DNA of 64,000 nucleotides. Source: a virus. Positions 6,149 to 14,070 of this stretch are shown here, piece by piece (within the stretch, counting starts at the first letter, position 1; each line of letters opens with the position of its first letter). Below the pieces are notes generated by a model. It made no database searches. It worked only from the letters and a program-made list of their open reading frames with translations, and was not told where the DNA came from. The stretch is from IMG/VR virus record IMGVR_UViG_3300009130_000028, positions 1 to 64,000 of that record. One strand, given 5' to 3'. The position numbers and the translations under genes are program-made.

Positions 6149-7117
6149 CTAGAATGTAGCAAGTGCAAAGTCTGAGTTGTCAACCATCACAGCCTTTTCT
6201 TTCAGCTGTTCTTGTTGCTTAACCCATTCTTTCTTGCTTGCGCTACTGTATGAAAACAGTGTTGCAACTCCAGACTTACTGATGGTCACTGGCAAGGATG
6301 TATCTCTTGGTCCAGCAACTCTCAGTGCCTGCCCTAAAGCTGGGCTGTCAGGTGCACAGTGTTGTTCATTAATCAAATCAGCAACTAGGTTGGCAATTCG
6401 ATTGGAATCACAACAGTATGCATCAGCAACAGCCATCACAGCTTTCTTGATGAATGCATTCTCCTTGATTTTACCATCACTATAACTAGTGATAATCTTT
6501 TCAAGGGAATCCCTTTCACTTGAAGAACAGCCTTTTTGAATAAGCATATCAACTGTTTTTTCAAACAATTGTTCTGCATTTTCAAATGACATACCCTTGA
6601 AGTGAGCATTCTGGTCTTGAAAGCTTAGCTTTACAGCTTGATAGGCAATGACATTGTCACCTTTCTGTGAAAGGGCAGATGCAAAGATAGCTGGACTATC
6701 GGCTTTCAAGCCCAAGGTCTCAGCATCTTTGGTCGTTGACTTCCACAATCCAGAATCATCAAGCATAGCTTTCGCTTTCTTGACATCAAACTGACCTTTG
6801 ACCTTAATGGTCGATAGCACTTTAACAAATGCAGACAATCTGCCTTTGTTGATAGCACTCAGGTCGCTTGTGGAGCTGTAAGTTCCAGTGTCAAGGTTGG
6901 TAAGGAAAAATGAATACATCATACTCCCTACAACCGAGGTGTCAAGATAAATACAGTTGGTCGCTTTCAAATCAGTATTGACAAGCGTCTCTGACCTTCC
7001 GGACAGAACTGCATTTCTTGCTGGTACAAAACGCTCCAGTACTCTGGTGTTTTGGTCAACAGACTCACCTAGCCTAGCAATTTGGCTAGCAATAAAAGAA
7101 TTTTGGACTTTCTCCAT
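6149..7117 (-). CDS. Unrecognised 322-aa protein in a GC-richer island
   Basis: The frame runs from ATG at 7117 (MEKVQNSFIASQIARLGESV) to TAG at 6149. It is a soluble-looking mixed protein with many Ser, Ala, Val and Asp residues. Segments include YLDTSVVGSMMYSFFLTNLD, a central helical part (AEQLFEKTVDMLIQKGC, then AFIKKAVMAVADAYCC) and a C-terminal basic helix. No catalytic motif or family was recognised. Spot counts give 42-43% GC here against about 28-35% in nearby phage genes, so it looks acquired from elsewhere. It is the only gene between the candidate origin and the structured region, and its transcript would start inside or beyond that region. Confidence 0.8.
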   Translation of the reverse strand: MEKVQNSFIASQIARLGESVDQNTRVLERFVPARNAVLSGRSETLVNTDLKATNCIYLDTSVVGSMMYSFFLTNLDTGTYSSTSDLSAINKGRLSAFVKVLSTIKVKGQFDVKKAKAMLDDSGLWKSTTKDAETLGLKADSPAIFASALSQKGDNVIAYQAVKLSFQDQNAHFKGMSFENAEQLFEKTVDMLIQKGCSSSERDSLEKIITSYSDGKIKENAFIKKAVMAVADAYCCDSNRIANLVADLINEQHCAPDSPALGQALRVAGPRDTSLPVTISKSGVATLFSYSSASKKEWVKQQEQLKEKAVMVDNSDFALATF

Positions 7118-7154
7118 AATTCCATTTTCGAGGTGGCTTACTACCCCATTATTA

Positions 7155-7395
7155 AGCTGGTTTTCGGATAGCTACTGCATACTTGCAGGCTATTACCTAC
7201 TCTGTAAAACCCAGCGACGACTATAAGTCGCCAGCCCTGTAATGCGAATCGCACATTACAACGACTTGTGTTTTATAGCTTTCCAAGCTGTCGCGTCTAA
7301 TCACATAGACTGATGAAGGGTTGGCTGACTTAATACAGCTCATAACCCTGAAGGTCGACAGACCTTGGGTGGCTAATGGTACACAAATACCATTA
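7155..7395. ncRNA. Candidate structured RNA, at least nine helices in about 240 bp
   Basis: Helices read by eye: a long-range stem 7156-7164 with 7206-7215, enclosing 7168-7193 (CTGCA/TGCAG extended by ATAGC/GCTAT); 7218-7230 (CGACT/AGTCG); 7238-7260 (TGTAATG/CATTACA); 7277-7289; 7295-7310 (GTCTA/TAGAC); 7317-7349 (AGGGTT/AACCCT with inner GCTG/CAGC); 7351-7366 (AAGGTC/GACCTT); and 7375-7394 (AATGGTA/TACCATT). An alternative pairing (7318-7325 with 7231-7237 plus a flanking base) uses a G-U pair only allowed on the plus strand. It could be a plus-strand ncRNA, the leader of the 322-aa gene on the minus strand, or a DNA-level structure. No known RNA family was matched. Confidence 0.5.
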
Positions 7396-7618
7396 CTGAA
7401 AGAACAAAAATTAAAAAGGAAATAAATGGTTCCATATTCTCAAATTATGATACAGGTAATTAATACCCCCTACTTTCTTTTTTTTATTTTTCTTTTTTTA
7501 TATAATATAGTCCTCTCGCTCGGAGCTTATGTTCAAAAAAATAGTATTTATTATTGGAGTGTTTTAAATAATAATTGTTATTATTGTAACAATATGGGGG
7601 TTATTTCCCGTTAATACT
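7396..7618. other. AT-rich intergenic region before the late operon
   Basis: It holds a T-rich run (7471-7504), a TATAATATAG sequence at about 7502-7511 that could be a -10-like element for rightward late transcription, and a 7-bp hairpin ATTGTTA/TAACAAT at 7574-7593, 31 nt before the first late gene. No convincing gene was found. The 62-codon open frame at 7426 is low-complexity Phe/Leu/Tyr from the T-run and is not called. Confidence 0.4.
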
Positions 7619-7624
7619 GTGTAT

Positions 7625-7876
7625 ATGGAGCGTGTTAGTGATGGCATGTATGTGCAGAGGTACTACTCCACTGATTTTTTTACTTTGGATGAGGTAAGGG
7701 ATTATGAGATGGATAGGTTATGGGGTTTAGGTGTGGAGGTATTGGATTATGAGTTTAAGATTGGGGTTAAGCATGGGGAGTTAATTTTTTATTTACTTTT
7801 GTTATTTCAAAGTCTTGATGGCGAGGAATTGTCATCGGACACATTGTTTAATCATAAAAACTTAAATCATGAGTAG
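7625..7876 (+). CDS. Hypothetical protein, first gene of the late block, 83 aa
   Basis: The ATG at 7625 was chosen over a GTG two codons upstream. The product (MERVSDGMYVQRYYSTDFF, then DEVRDYEMDRLWGLGVEVLD) is soluble apart from a short hydrophobic run (LIFYLLLLF). Its stop overlaps the start of the next gene. Unrecognised; marginal in composition but codon use and coupling look real. Confidence 0.55.
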   Translation: MERVSDGMYVQRYYSTDFFTLDEVRDYEMDRLWGLGVEVLDYEFKIGVKHGELIFYLLLLFQSLDGEELSSDTLFNHKNLNHE

Positions 7877-8015
7877 CTATAAATTACCACAGGGTTATGG
7901 CAAGGGGGGTAGAAAGAATGGTACTACCATTCATCCATCTTCGCAGAAGCCAGGTAGCGGTTCGGGGAACTTGTACAAGCAGCAGTCTAAGGTTCCACCT
8001 ATTATAAAGAAGTAG
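7869..8015 (+). CDS. Small Gly/Lys/Ser-rich protein, 48 aa
   Basis: Read directly: ATG at 7869 and TAG at 8013-8015. The product (MSSYKLPQGYGKGGRKNGTT...VPPIIKK) is basic, disordered-looking and rich in Gly, Ser, Gln and Pro. It overlaps the previous gene by 8 nt. Small basic disordered proteins ahead of the terminase are common in crAss-like late operons and may be virion or DNA-binding components. Confidence 0.55.
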   Translation: MSSYKLPQGYGKGGRKNGTTIHPSSQKPGSGSGNLYKQQSKVPPIIKK

Positions 8016-8016
8016 T

Positions 8017-8535
8017 TTGAAGCGTTTGTTTGACATAGACGATACTGGCAAGGTAGAGTTAGATGATAACACCTACATGCTTATTCCAGAGTTGTCTGAT
8101 GTTTACAAGCATAAGAAGTTAGGCTGGAAAGCCATCACATATATTGTTTGTGTGTGTGACTACCATAGTCCTTACAGGCAGCTACTGTTAGCCGACAGGA
8201 TTGATGCTGTTTGTGAGGATATCTATGGTACAAAGAATTATCCTCCATTGGCTTTGGACATTGTTGATAGGGCTATGGAGAAGTACAAGAGGTTGCAGTA
8301 TGACCCCATCTATGAGCAGTATAATATATACACAGAGAAGTTAGCTGAGTATAATGATTATGTAAGGAAGATGCCCATAGAGAGTGACAATGCTAAGATG
8401 TTACAGGAAGTTATGTTAGGTCAGGAGAAGCTTGTTGCAGCGAGAGAAAATTTAAAAGACATCATTCTTAAGGCGGAAGATGAGAAGCTCCAGGGGGGAG
8501 GGGGCATATCTTTCCTAGAGGAATACAATTCATAA
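8017..8535 (+). CDS. Hypothetical late protein, 172 aa, TTG start
   Basis: The frame starts at TTG 8017, 1 nt after the upstream stop; the next in-frame Met is 20 residues in and would remove a conserved-looking start (KRLFDIDDTGKVELDDNTYM). The protein is helical and charged, with a long C-terminal helix (MLQEVMLGQEKLVAARENLK) and a Gly tract near the end. It has the style of phage structural-module proteins of unknown function upstream of TerL. Confidence 0.65.
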   Translation: MKRLFDIDDTGKVELDDNTYMLIPELSDVYKHKKLGWKAITYIVCVCDYHSPYRQLLLADRIDAVCEDIYGTKNYPPLALDIVDRAMEKYKRLQYDPIYEQYNIYTEKLAEYNDYVRKMPIESDNAKMLQEVMLGQEKLVAARENLKDIILKAEDEKLQGGGGISFLEEYNS

Positions 8536-8539
8536 AGTA

Positions 8540-8812
8540 ATGTCATATAAAGACGAAAAAGAAACGAAAGCTGGAAGCAAGGCTAGTAAAAGAGCAAAAA
8601 ATAAGGGCTATACAAGCGAAGGCACTACAAAGACAAGGAAAACCAAACAAGGTAAGCCTACAGGACCAAGAAAGTTTTTTGGTAAGCTAGCAAATCTGTT
8701 TAGGAAAAAAAGCAAGAAGAAGAAGTATAAAATAACAGGCACTAAAAGGACTGAGAAGCTTGGAAAAAACAAAAAGAAACCAAGCGCTAAATATTCAAAA
8801 CCAATGTTTTAG
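8540..8812 (+). CDS. Very basic late protein, 90 aa
   Basis: About a third of the residues are Lys or Arg, including KKSKKKKYK, with no hydrophobic core beyond FFGKLANLF. It is probably a disordered nucleic-acid-binding protein. It is one of several very basic small genes in this stretch. Its role, possibly DNA packaging or internal virion protein, is inferred from composition only. Confidence 0.65.
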   Translation: MSYKDEKETKAGSKASKRAKNKGYTSEGTTKTRKTKQGKPTGPRKFFGKLANLFRKKSKKKKYKITGTKRTEKLGKNKKKPSAKYSKPMF

Positions 8813-8983
8813 ATGGAAGATAACAATGAATTTGGTGGCAAAAGAAAAATATACAACTCCAAGGGTGAGTTGGTAGACCAGTCATGGGGGAGGGTACAGA
8901 CACCAGACCTTAAGATGTCCTCGGCTGATAAATTGGATTACTATTTTGAAAAGAAGAAAAAAAATAAACTTAAGAAATCATGA
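8813..8983 (+). CDS. Small charged late protein, 56 aa
   Basis: The frame runs from ATG at 8813, immediately after the upstream TAG, to TGA at 8981-8983. The product (MEDNNEFGGKRKIYNSKG...) has a C-terminal Lys tract (FEKKKKNKLKKS). It overlaps the next gene as ATGA. No family was recognised. Confidence 0.6.
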   Translation: MEDNNEFGGKRKIYNSKGELVDQSWGRVQTPDLKMSSADKLDYYFEKKKKNKLKKS

Positions 8984-9111
8984 AAAAACCTATTACAATA
9001 CCTTTAGTAAAAAAGATGACAGGTGGTTATGGCGGCTATAAAGGAAGCATGAAGCGTCAGGTCACTGGATGGAACAAAGTAAAGGGAAGCGCAAAGGGGA
9101 GTGGCAAATAA
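8980..9111 (+). CDS. Small basic Gly-rich late protein, 43 aa
   Basis: Read directly from ATG 8980 to TAA 9109-9111. The product (MKKPITIPLVKKMTGGYGGYKG...) is basic and Gly-rich, and similar in style to the 48-aa protein at 7869. It overlaps genes on both sides. Function unknown. Confidence 0.6.
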   Translation: MKKPITIPLVKKMTGGYGGYKGSMKRQVTGWNKVKGSAKGSGK

Positions 9112-9262
9112 GTGGATTCAGAAGGTTAGTAAATCTATTAAGCGTAGAGGCACTAAAGGGAAGTGCACACCTATCACTAAGAAGGGCTGCAAGGGGAAAG
9201 CTAGAACGCTAGCACTTACGTTTAAAGAGATAGCCAGGAGAAGGAAAAGGAGAAGAAAATGA
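9101..9262 (+). CDS. Small basic phage protein with KWIQK start, 53 aa, GTG start
   Basis: The GTG at 9101 opens MANKWIQKVSKSIKRRGTKG, and the frame ends with a TGA that overlaps the next ATG. The N-terminal KWIQK...KRRGT pattern occurs in a widespread family of tiny phage late-operon proteins of unknown function. Two Cys residues lie in the middle, and the C-terminus is almost pure Arg/Lys (RRRKRRRK). Recognition rests on the pattern alone. Confidence 0.65.
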   Translation: MANKWIQKVSKSIKRRGTKGKCTPITKKGCKGKARTLALTFKEIARRRKRRRK

Positions 9263-9477
9263 ATCTACCTGTATCATTTAACGAATTTAAAAAGAACCCT
9301 ATCGCAGCCATAGCATTTCTACTTGTGCTTGTAGTTTGTTATCTCTATATGGACCTCAGTAGGTCTTGGGAGCAAAGACATGCAGAGTTAAAGGTAGAGT
9401 TGTCTACTTTAAAGAATGACTATGAGGACTTACAGGACAAGTATCTGGAGTTGATAGAAAAACTAAAGGATGAATGA
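9259..9477 (+). CDS. Membrane protein with periplasmic coiled coil, possible inner-membrane spanin, 72 aa
   Basis: One transmembrane span at about residues 14-31 (IAAIAFLLVLVVCYLYM) is followed by a coiled coil (ELKVELSTLKNDYEDLQDKY). This N-in, C-out layout with a coiled coil is that of Rz-type i-spanins. The next gene, overlapping by 4 nt, encodes a lipoprotein, which fits an i-spanin/o-spanin pair. The position upstream of the terminase, away from the endolysin, is unusual, so a structural role remains possible. Confidence 0.55.
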   Translation: MNLPVSFNEFKKNPIAAIAFLLVLVVCYLYMDLSRSWEQRHAELKVELSTLKNDYEDLQDKYLELIEKLKDE

Positions 9478-9917
9478 AAAGGTGGTTTGTTGTTGTCAAG
9501 TTATTATTTATATGGGGCTGTGGTCAGCCTGACCATTACCATGTAGAGCAAGAGCCATATCCTTCCAAAGATAGCATACTACAGCTTGCCGATGAGGTGA
9601 TGGAGTATGTGATACAAAAAGAAAACATAAAGCAATCTGCTTTAGATTCATTGTCTAGTAGCTTGTTAAATACTAAGAAGCTTAGCTCTGAGCAGATAAT
9701 AGAGATGTCTAGAGAGCTTAGAAGAAGCAAAAGAGAGAACCTTAGTTATGAAAAGGAGCTAGATGATTATAAGACCAAAAGGGTTGTAACTGTAGATTCT
9801 GTTATTTATGACATAGATACTATTAAAAAGAATCATTATATCACAGACACATTATATGACACTGTTACCATCTATTATGTCGATACTATAAAAAGAAAGA
9901 AAAGGAAAAGAAGATAA
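9474..9917 (+). CDS. Predicted lipoprotein with coiled coil, possible outer-membrane spanin, 147 aa
   Basis: The signal peptide MKRWFVVVKLLFIWGC has Cys16 in the lipobox position. The mature part is a long helix (residues about 30-95, e.g. SRELRRSKRENLSYEKELDD), then a Thr/Tyr/Asp-rich region and a KRKKRKRR tail. An outer-membrane lipoprotein encoded right after a single-span coiled-coil protein suggests a two-component spanin. It ends overlapping the terminase start (TAATG). Confidence 0.55.
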   Translation: MKRWFVVVKLLFIWGCGQPDHYHVEQEPYPSKDSILQLADEVMEYVIQKENIKQSALDSLSSSLLNTKKLSSEQIIEMSRELRRSKRENLSYEKELDDYKTKRVVTVDSVIYDIDTIKKNHYITDTLYDTVTIYYVDTIKRKKRKRR

Positions 9918-11770
9918 TGCTTAAATATTCTCCAGTGGTAAAAGAGGGCATCCCTGCATACAAGAAGTATAGCAAGGACTGGAAGAAGTATTGGGCATTA
10001 CAAAAGGATAGGTGCTTAAATGGCTATAAGCCTAGTGGTGGTGTAAGGATTAATGGTGCTTACTACTTCTATCTAAACTTCTGTAAGATTAGCGCAAGGG
10101 ATGAGAAGACTAACAGGAAGAGGCTACAGAATCCTTGGTATAGGGATTTAGACCACGAATACTTTGATTTGATATATGATGCCAAGAAGAATGGTCATGG
10201 GGTCATTGTCTTAAAGGCAAGGGATAAGGGGTTCTCATTTATGAACTCTGCATTGCTATTATACGAATGGAGCTTCTATCCGTATAATGAGATAGGCATA
10301 GGGGCGGCATCGCCTGTCTATGTAACGTCTGTAAGGAACAAGGTACTTAATGCCTGGAATAAGCTACCACCAGAGTTTCAGCACAGAAAAGACTTGGCTG
10401 ATAATGAGTATAGGATGATTGCTGGTCAGAAGGTAAAGCGTGACGGGGTATGGATGGAAGAGGGCTTTAAGTCAATCATACATTTCAGGTGTATGGATAA
10501 TCCTGATGCCTTTAGGGGGGAGAGGCTCTCTATGATGATATTCGAAGAGGCAGGGGAGTTCAAAGACCTACAAAGAGCATATATGTCTAGTGAGGCTTGC
10601 TTTAAAGATGGTGCTGTACAGTATGGAGTACCTATTATTGGTGGAACATCCAATGTAATGAATAAGTCACAAGACTATATGGAGATGTGGTATAATGCAG
10701 AGAAGTACAATCTAAAGCAGTTCTTCATACCAGCTTCTAAGGCACTATTTGGATTCTTTAATAAGAGAAAAGGAGAAAGCGACATTGAGGGGGCGAAGCA
10801 ATTCTTTAAGGAAAAAAGAGAAGTTCTATTTAACTCTCCCGACAAAACAGCCTACTACCTACACATACAAGAGCATCCCCTCTCTCCCGAAGATGCTTTT
10901 GTACAGGCTTCTAACACACCATTTGACCTGGAGAAACTAAACACCCAGATATCTAGGATACTAAACGATACAAAGCTAAAAGGTACTATTACTAGGGGAA
11001 CACTAGAATGGAAGAATAGGGCAAAGCTAGAAGTGAAGTGGATACCACAGGTGGATGGTAAGTTCCAAATACTATACCATCCAAACAAAGAGATGATAAA
11101 CCTAGACATAGGCGCTGTGGATAGCTACTACCAGACAGAAGCACCTAACTCACCATCGAAAGGATGTGCTATGATATTCAGAAGATGGAACGAAGGTTCT
11201 AAAGCATCTAACCTTCCTATAGCCATGTATCTAGACAGACCATATACTAAAGATGAATGGTATGATAACAATTTGAAATTATTTGCGTATTACAATGCTA
11301 AGGCGCTGGTAGAATACACAGACGAACAATTTTTTGACTATTTTGTAAAACAAAAGGCAACTAAATTTCTTAAAGAAAGACCTAGAAGTGCAGACTCTCC
11401 TTGGTCAAAAGTGAGTAATAAATATGGTGTTCATATGAAGGTTTACCAGAAGAATTTGATAATAGATATGATTGATGACTATGTCAAGAAGTTCTCCGAA
11501 GATATTTATTTTTTAGATTTGTTGGAGGATTTAGCTAATTTTGGGGTTAAGAATACTGATGCTGCCATGGCTTTTGGTATAGCGCTCTTGCATGATTCTG
11601 ATAATAGTAACGTAAGAGTGATGCATATAGATGACGAAAAGAAGAAGGAAGAATACTTCTTACCTAGATTCTCTATGCGAGGGGATGGAAGCGTGGCAGT
11701 TATTAATAGTAAGAACTTTGGTATGGCTAAAAAAAGTAACGACCCATTGGGATTATTTAACAGCTTATGA
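9917..11770 (+). CDS. terL: Terminase large subunit
   Basis: 617 aa, the packaging motor ATPase and nuclease. A variant Walker A, LKARDKGFS, is at residues 99-107, and Walker B with catalytic acids (LSMMIFEEAGEF) is at 204-215. A coupling region with GGTSN lies at 242-246. The C-terminal nuclease domain starts around LDIGAVDSYY (Asp397 and Asp402), with Glu466 and a later Asp near residue 557. The KAR-x-KG-S/F type Walker A is like crAss-like terminases. Length is normal. It overlaps the portal gene by 4 nt. No small terminase subunit was recognised next to it. Confidence 0.93.
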   Translation: MLKYSPVVKEGIPAYKKYSKDWKKYWALQKDRCLNGYKPSGGVRINGAYYFYLNFCKISARDEKTNRKRLQNPWYRDLDHEYFDLIYDAKKNGHGVIVLKARDKGFSFMNSALLLYEWSFYPYNEIGIGAASPVYVTSVRNKVLNAWNKLPPEFQHRKDLADNEYRMIAGQKVKRDGVWMEEGFKSIIHFRCMDNPDAFRGERLSMMIFEEAGEFKDLQRAYMSSEACFKDGAVQYGVPIIGGTSNVMNKSQDYMEMWYNAEKYNLKQFFIPASKALFGFFNKRKGESDIEGAKQFFKEKREVLFNSPDKTAYYLHIQEHPLSPEDAFVQASNTPFDLEKLNTQISRILNDTKLKGTITRGTLEWKNRAKLEVKWIPQVDGKFQILYHPNKEMINLDIGAVDSYYQTEAPNSPSKGCAMIFRRWNEGSKASNLPIAMYLDRPYTKDEWYDNNLKLFAYYNAKALVEYTDEQFFDYFVKQKATKFLKERPRSADSPWSKVSNKYGVHMKVYQKNLIIDMIDDYVKKFSEDIYFLDLLEDLANFGVKNTDAAMAFGIALLHDSDNSNVRVMHIDDEKKKEEYFLPRFSMRGDGSVAVINSKNFGMAKKSNDPLGLFNSL

Positions 11771-14040
11771 GTATAACGATATTTCCAAAGCAGAATATAC
11801 CTGACTCACAAAAGAATAAAAAATGGGTTAAGGACAACATCAGTGCGATGATGAGCTATCAGGATTATACCCTCAAATATAATCGTGAAAGGAAAAAAGA
11901 TTATGAAAACTATCAAATGTATAATGGGGTAATAGACGTTAAGTCATTTGAATATGTGACTAATGTTTACGGTATAACCTCTCCTGCCAGGTTGGTGAAC
12001 CACCCCATTATTGCTCCTAAAATAGATTTGCTGGTAGGAGAGTTTATGAGCCAGCCATTACAGTTTAGTGTAGAGTCTATTGACAAAGACTCTATTACCA
12101 AGAAGCTAGAAAAGAAAGCTGGTCTTGTCCTAGAGAAAGTCCTTAAGCCTATAAGGATGGAGATAGAGAAGGAGCTAGGCATCACAATAGCAGAAGATGA
12201 TTATGGCTTTGAGATACCTGACGATGTAGATGCTTTTATGCAGATGAACTTTAGAGAGCAGACAGAAGAGATTGTAGAGAACGGTCTTAACTATCTAATC
12301 CAAAGGTATAGCCTAAAGCATCTCTTTAAGACAGGGATGTATGACCTGTCTATTACAGGAAAAGAGTTCTATCATGTGTCTATCAAGCAGGGAGACCCAT
12401 ATGTTAGAAGGGTGGACCCCAGGTCATTGATATATGACGTAGACAGCGAAACAGAGAACCTACAAGACTGCAACTGGGTTGCTGAAGAAAGATATCTTAC
12501 CGTAAATGAGATACTTGACGAATACGGACCTTGGCTAAATGTAGAGGATGTAAATCTTCTTGAAGAGCTAAGGATGGCAGGGTTTGATGATTTGAATAGA
12601 TATAACAAGCCCTATCAATGGTATTTCAAAGGAACGCAAGCTTCTCCATTAAGGATTCGTGTTGTTAGCGCAGAGTGGAAATCGCTAAAGACGATGAACT
12701 TTAAAATATCAGAAAACAAGTATGACCCTGAAGTGCCTTTCAGAAAGCTTCTTCCTGACGGGTATAAAAAGAAAAAGGGAGATAACATACAAAGAAAGAC
12801 AGTTACCGATATATGGCTAGGAACACAAATAGGTCATGATATATTGGTTAATTACAGGCGAAAGCCAAATCAAATAAGAAAAGAAAGTAGTTATTCTAAC
12901 GCACCACTAAGCTATGTGGGAGTGATACAAAACAATATAGATGGTATCACTCTATCTGTTGTTGATGCATTAAAGAACATACAGATACTTTATAACATTG
13001 TTATGTACCATATAGAGTTGTCATTAGCTAGAAGTGGTGGTAAAGCTGTAGTATATGATACATCACAAAAACCAGACGGACTCTCATTGGATGATGTCTT
13101 CTACCATGCCAAAAATAGCGGTGTCATACCAATTAATTCCAAGCAAGAAGGAAACCAAATCTCAACATTCAATCAGTTTCAACAAATCGACTTTACATTA
13201 TCCAACTCAGTCCAGCAGCTATTGAATCTAAAGATGATGCTAGAGCAGACAGCGGAGTCTGTTACTGGTATCACTAGGGCAAGAGAAGGGTTTACAAAAA
13301 CTGATGCTGTCGGTGTTAATGAAAGAAATGTTCTTCAATCAAGCTTAGTAACACAGCCATTGATTGCTCTTCATAGCAAAGTTATGGAGTATGTGTTTCA
13401 GCAATTAGCTGATTTGATGAAGATAGCCTGGAATGATGGAAGGAAAATATCTTATGTCCTTGGCGACTATAGGGCTAAGTTCTTTGAGGTGACCTCAGAC
13501 ATACGAAATAGGGATATGGGTATATTTGTTACTAACACTGGTAAGAACAAGCAAGATAAAGAAGCATTCCTTCAGTTTGCTCAATCTGCATTACAGGCAG
13601 GAGGCGTTGACTTCCTTGATGTAATAAAGGTTTATAACTCAGATACTGCAAGGGAGGCAGAGGCTGTCCTTGAAAGTGGTCTTAATGCTATGAAGCAGCA
13701 ACAGTCACAGATGCAAGAGCAACAGATGGAGATGCAACAACAGGCACAACAGGCAGAGGCACAGGCTAAGCAGGCTGAACAGCAAAGCGACGAGGCTGAT
13801 AGACAAACCAAGCTTGAAGTTGCTAAGATTAATGCAGATACCATGCTCAAGACCACTCAGATGAAGATTGATGGCGGTCAGGAAACGCAAGACTTTAGGC
13901 AGAAGCATGATATGGATATGTCTATGCTTAATGCTTCTAATGACATGGGTAAAAAAGAATTTGACAAAGAGCTAGAAGCTAAAGATAAGTCCACTGAGCA
14001 AGTTCTTAGTGATGCTGATAAGAAAGTAAAAGATAAATAA
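11767..14040 (+). CDS. Portal protein
   Basis: 757 aa, directly after TerL with an ATGA overlap. The size, position and features fit a podovirus-type portal: a helical N-terminal half, wing-like alpha/beta segments (e.g. KEFYHVSIKQGDPYVRRVDP and SLIYDVDSET), the stem-region helix around SVTGITRAREGFTKTDAVGV, and a long Gln/Glu-rich coiled C-terminus (about 640-700). The portal would form the dodecameric DNA channel at one capsid vertex. The Gln-rich barrel tail is longer than in many portals, as in crAss-like and P22-like portals. Confidence 0.85.
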   Translation: MSITIFPKQNIPDSQKNKKWVKDNISAMMSYQDYTLKYNRERKKDYENYQMYNGVIDVKSFEYVTNVYGITSPARLVNHPIIAPKIDLLVGEFMSQPLQFSVESIDKDSITKKLEKKAGLVLEKVLKPIRMEIEKELGITIAEDDYGFEIPDDVDAFMQMNFREQTEEIVENGLNYLIQRYSLKHLFKTGMYDLSITGKEFYHVSIKQGDPYVRRVDPRSLIYDVDSETENLQDCNWVAEERYLTVNEILDEYGPWLNVEDVNLLEELRMAGFDDLNRYNKPYQWYFKGTQASPLRIRVVSAEWKSLKTMNFKISENKYDPEVPFRKLLPDGYKKKKGDNIQRKTVTDIWLGTQIGHDILVNYRRKPNQIRKESSYSNAPLSYVGVIQNNIDGITLSVVDALKNIQILYNIVMYHIELSLARSGGKAVVYDTSQKPDGLSLDDVFYHAKNSGVIPINSKQEGNQISTFNQFQQIDFTLSNSVQQLLNLKMMLEQTAESVTGITRAREGFTKTDAVGVNERNVLQSSLVTQPLIALHSKVMEYVFQQLADLMKIAWNDGRKISYVLGDYRAKFFEVTSDIRNRDMGIFVTNTGKNKQDKEAFLQFAQSALQAGGVDFLDVIKVYNSDTAREAEAVLESGLNAMKQQQSQMQEQQMEMQQQAQQAEAQAKQAEQQSDEADRQTKLEVAKINADTMLKTTQMKIDGGQETQDFRQKHDMDMSMLNASNDMGKKEFDKELEAKDKSTEQVLSDADKKVKDK

Positions 14041-14041
14041 T

Positions 14042-14049
14042 TATATTTG
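14042..14049 (+). promoter_or_regulatory. TAnnTTTG promoter-like box before the scaffold/capsid genes
   Basis: TATATTTG matches the Bacteroidota -7 box TAnnTTTG and lies 22 bp before the scaffold ATG. The same octamer precedes the fibre genes at 44,991. No clear -33 TTTG was found, so this is suggestive only. Confidence 0.35.
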
Positions 14050-14070
14050 TATAACTCAAAAATTAATGTT

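Noticed and set aside
7285-7366. Hammerhead ribozyme-like core (CTGATGA, stem, GAA) in a three-way junction on the plus strand
   Set aside because: The stems around it form (TCTA/TAGA, AGGGTT/AACCCT, CTGTCG/CGACAG), but the cleavage-site triplet would be G-C-G rather than NUH, and the 15.1-16.1 A-U pair is missing. It lacks the residues needed for cleavage.
7426-7614. 62-codon plus-strand open frame before the late block
   Set aside because: Phe/Leu/Ile/Tyr low-complexity product from a T-rich run; no coupling to the next gene.
7869-8072. Minus-strand 62-codon frame at 7884-8072
   Set aside because: Opposes three coupled plus-strand genes and has no motif.
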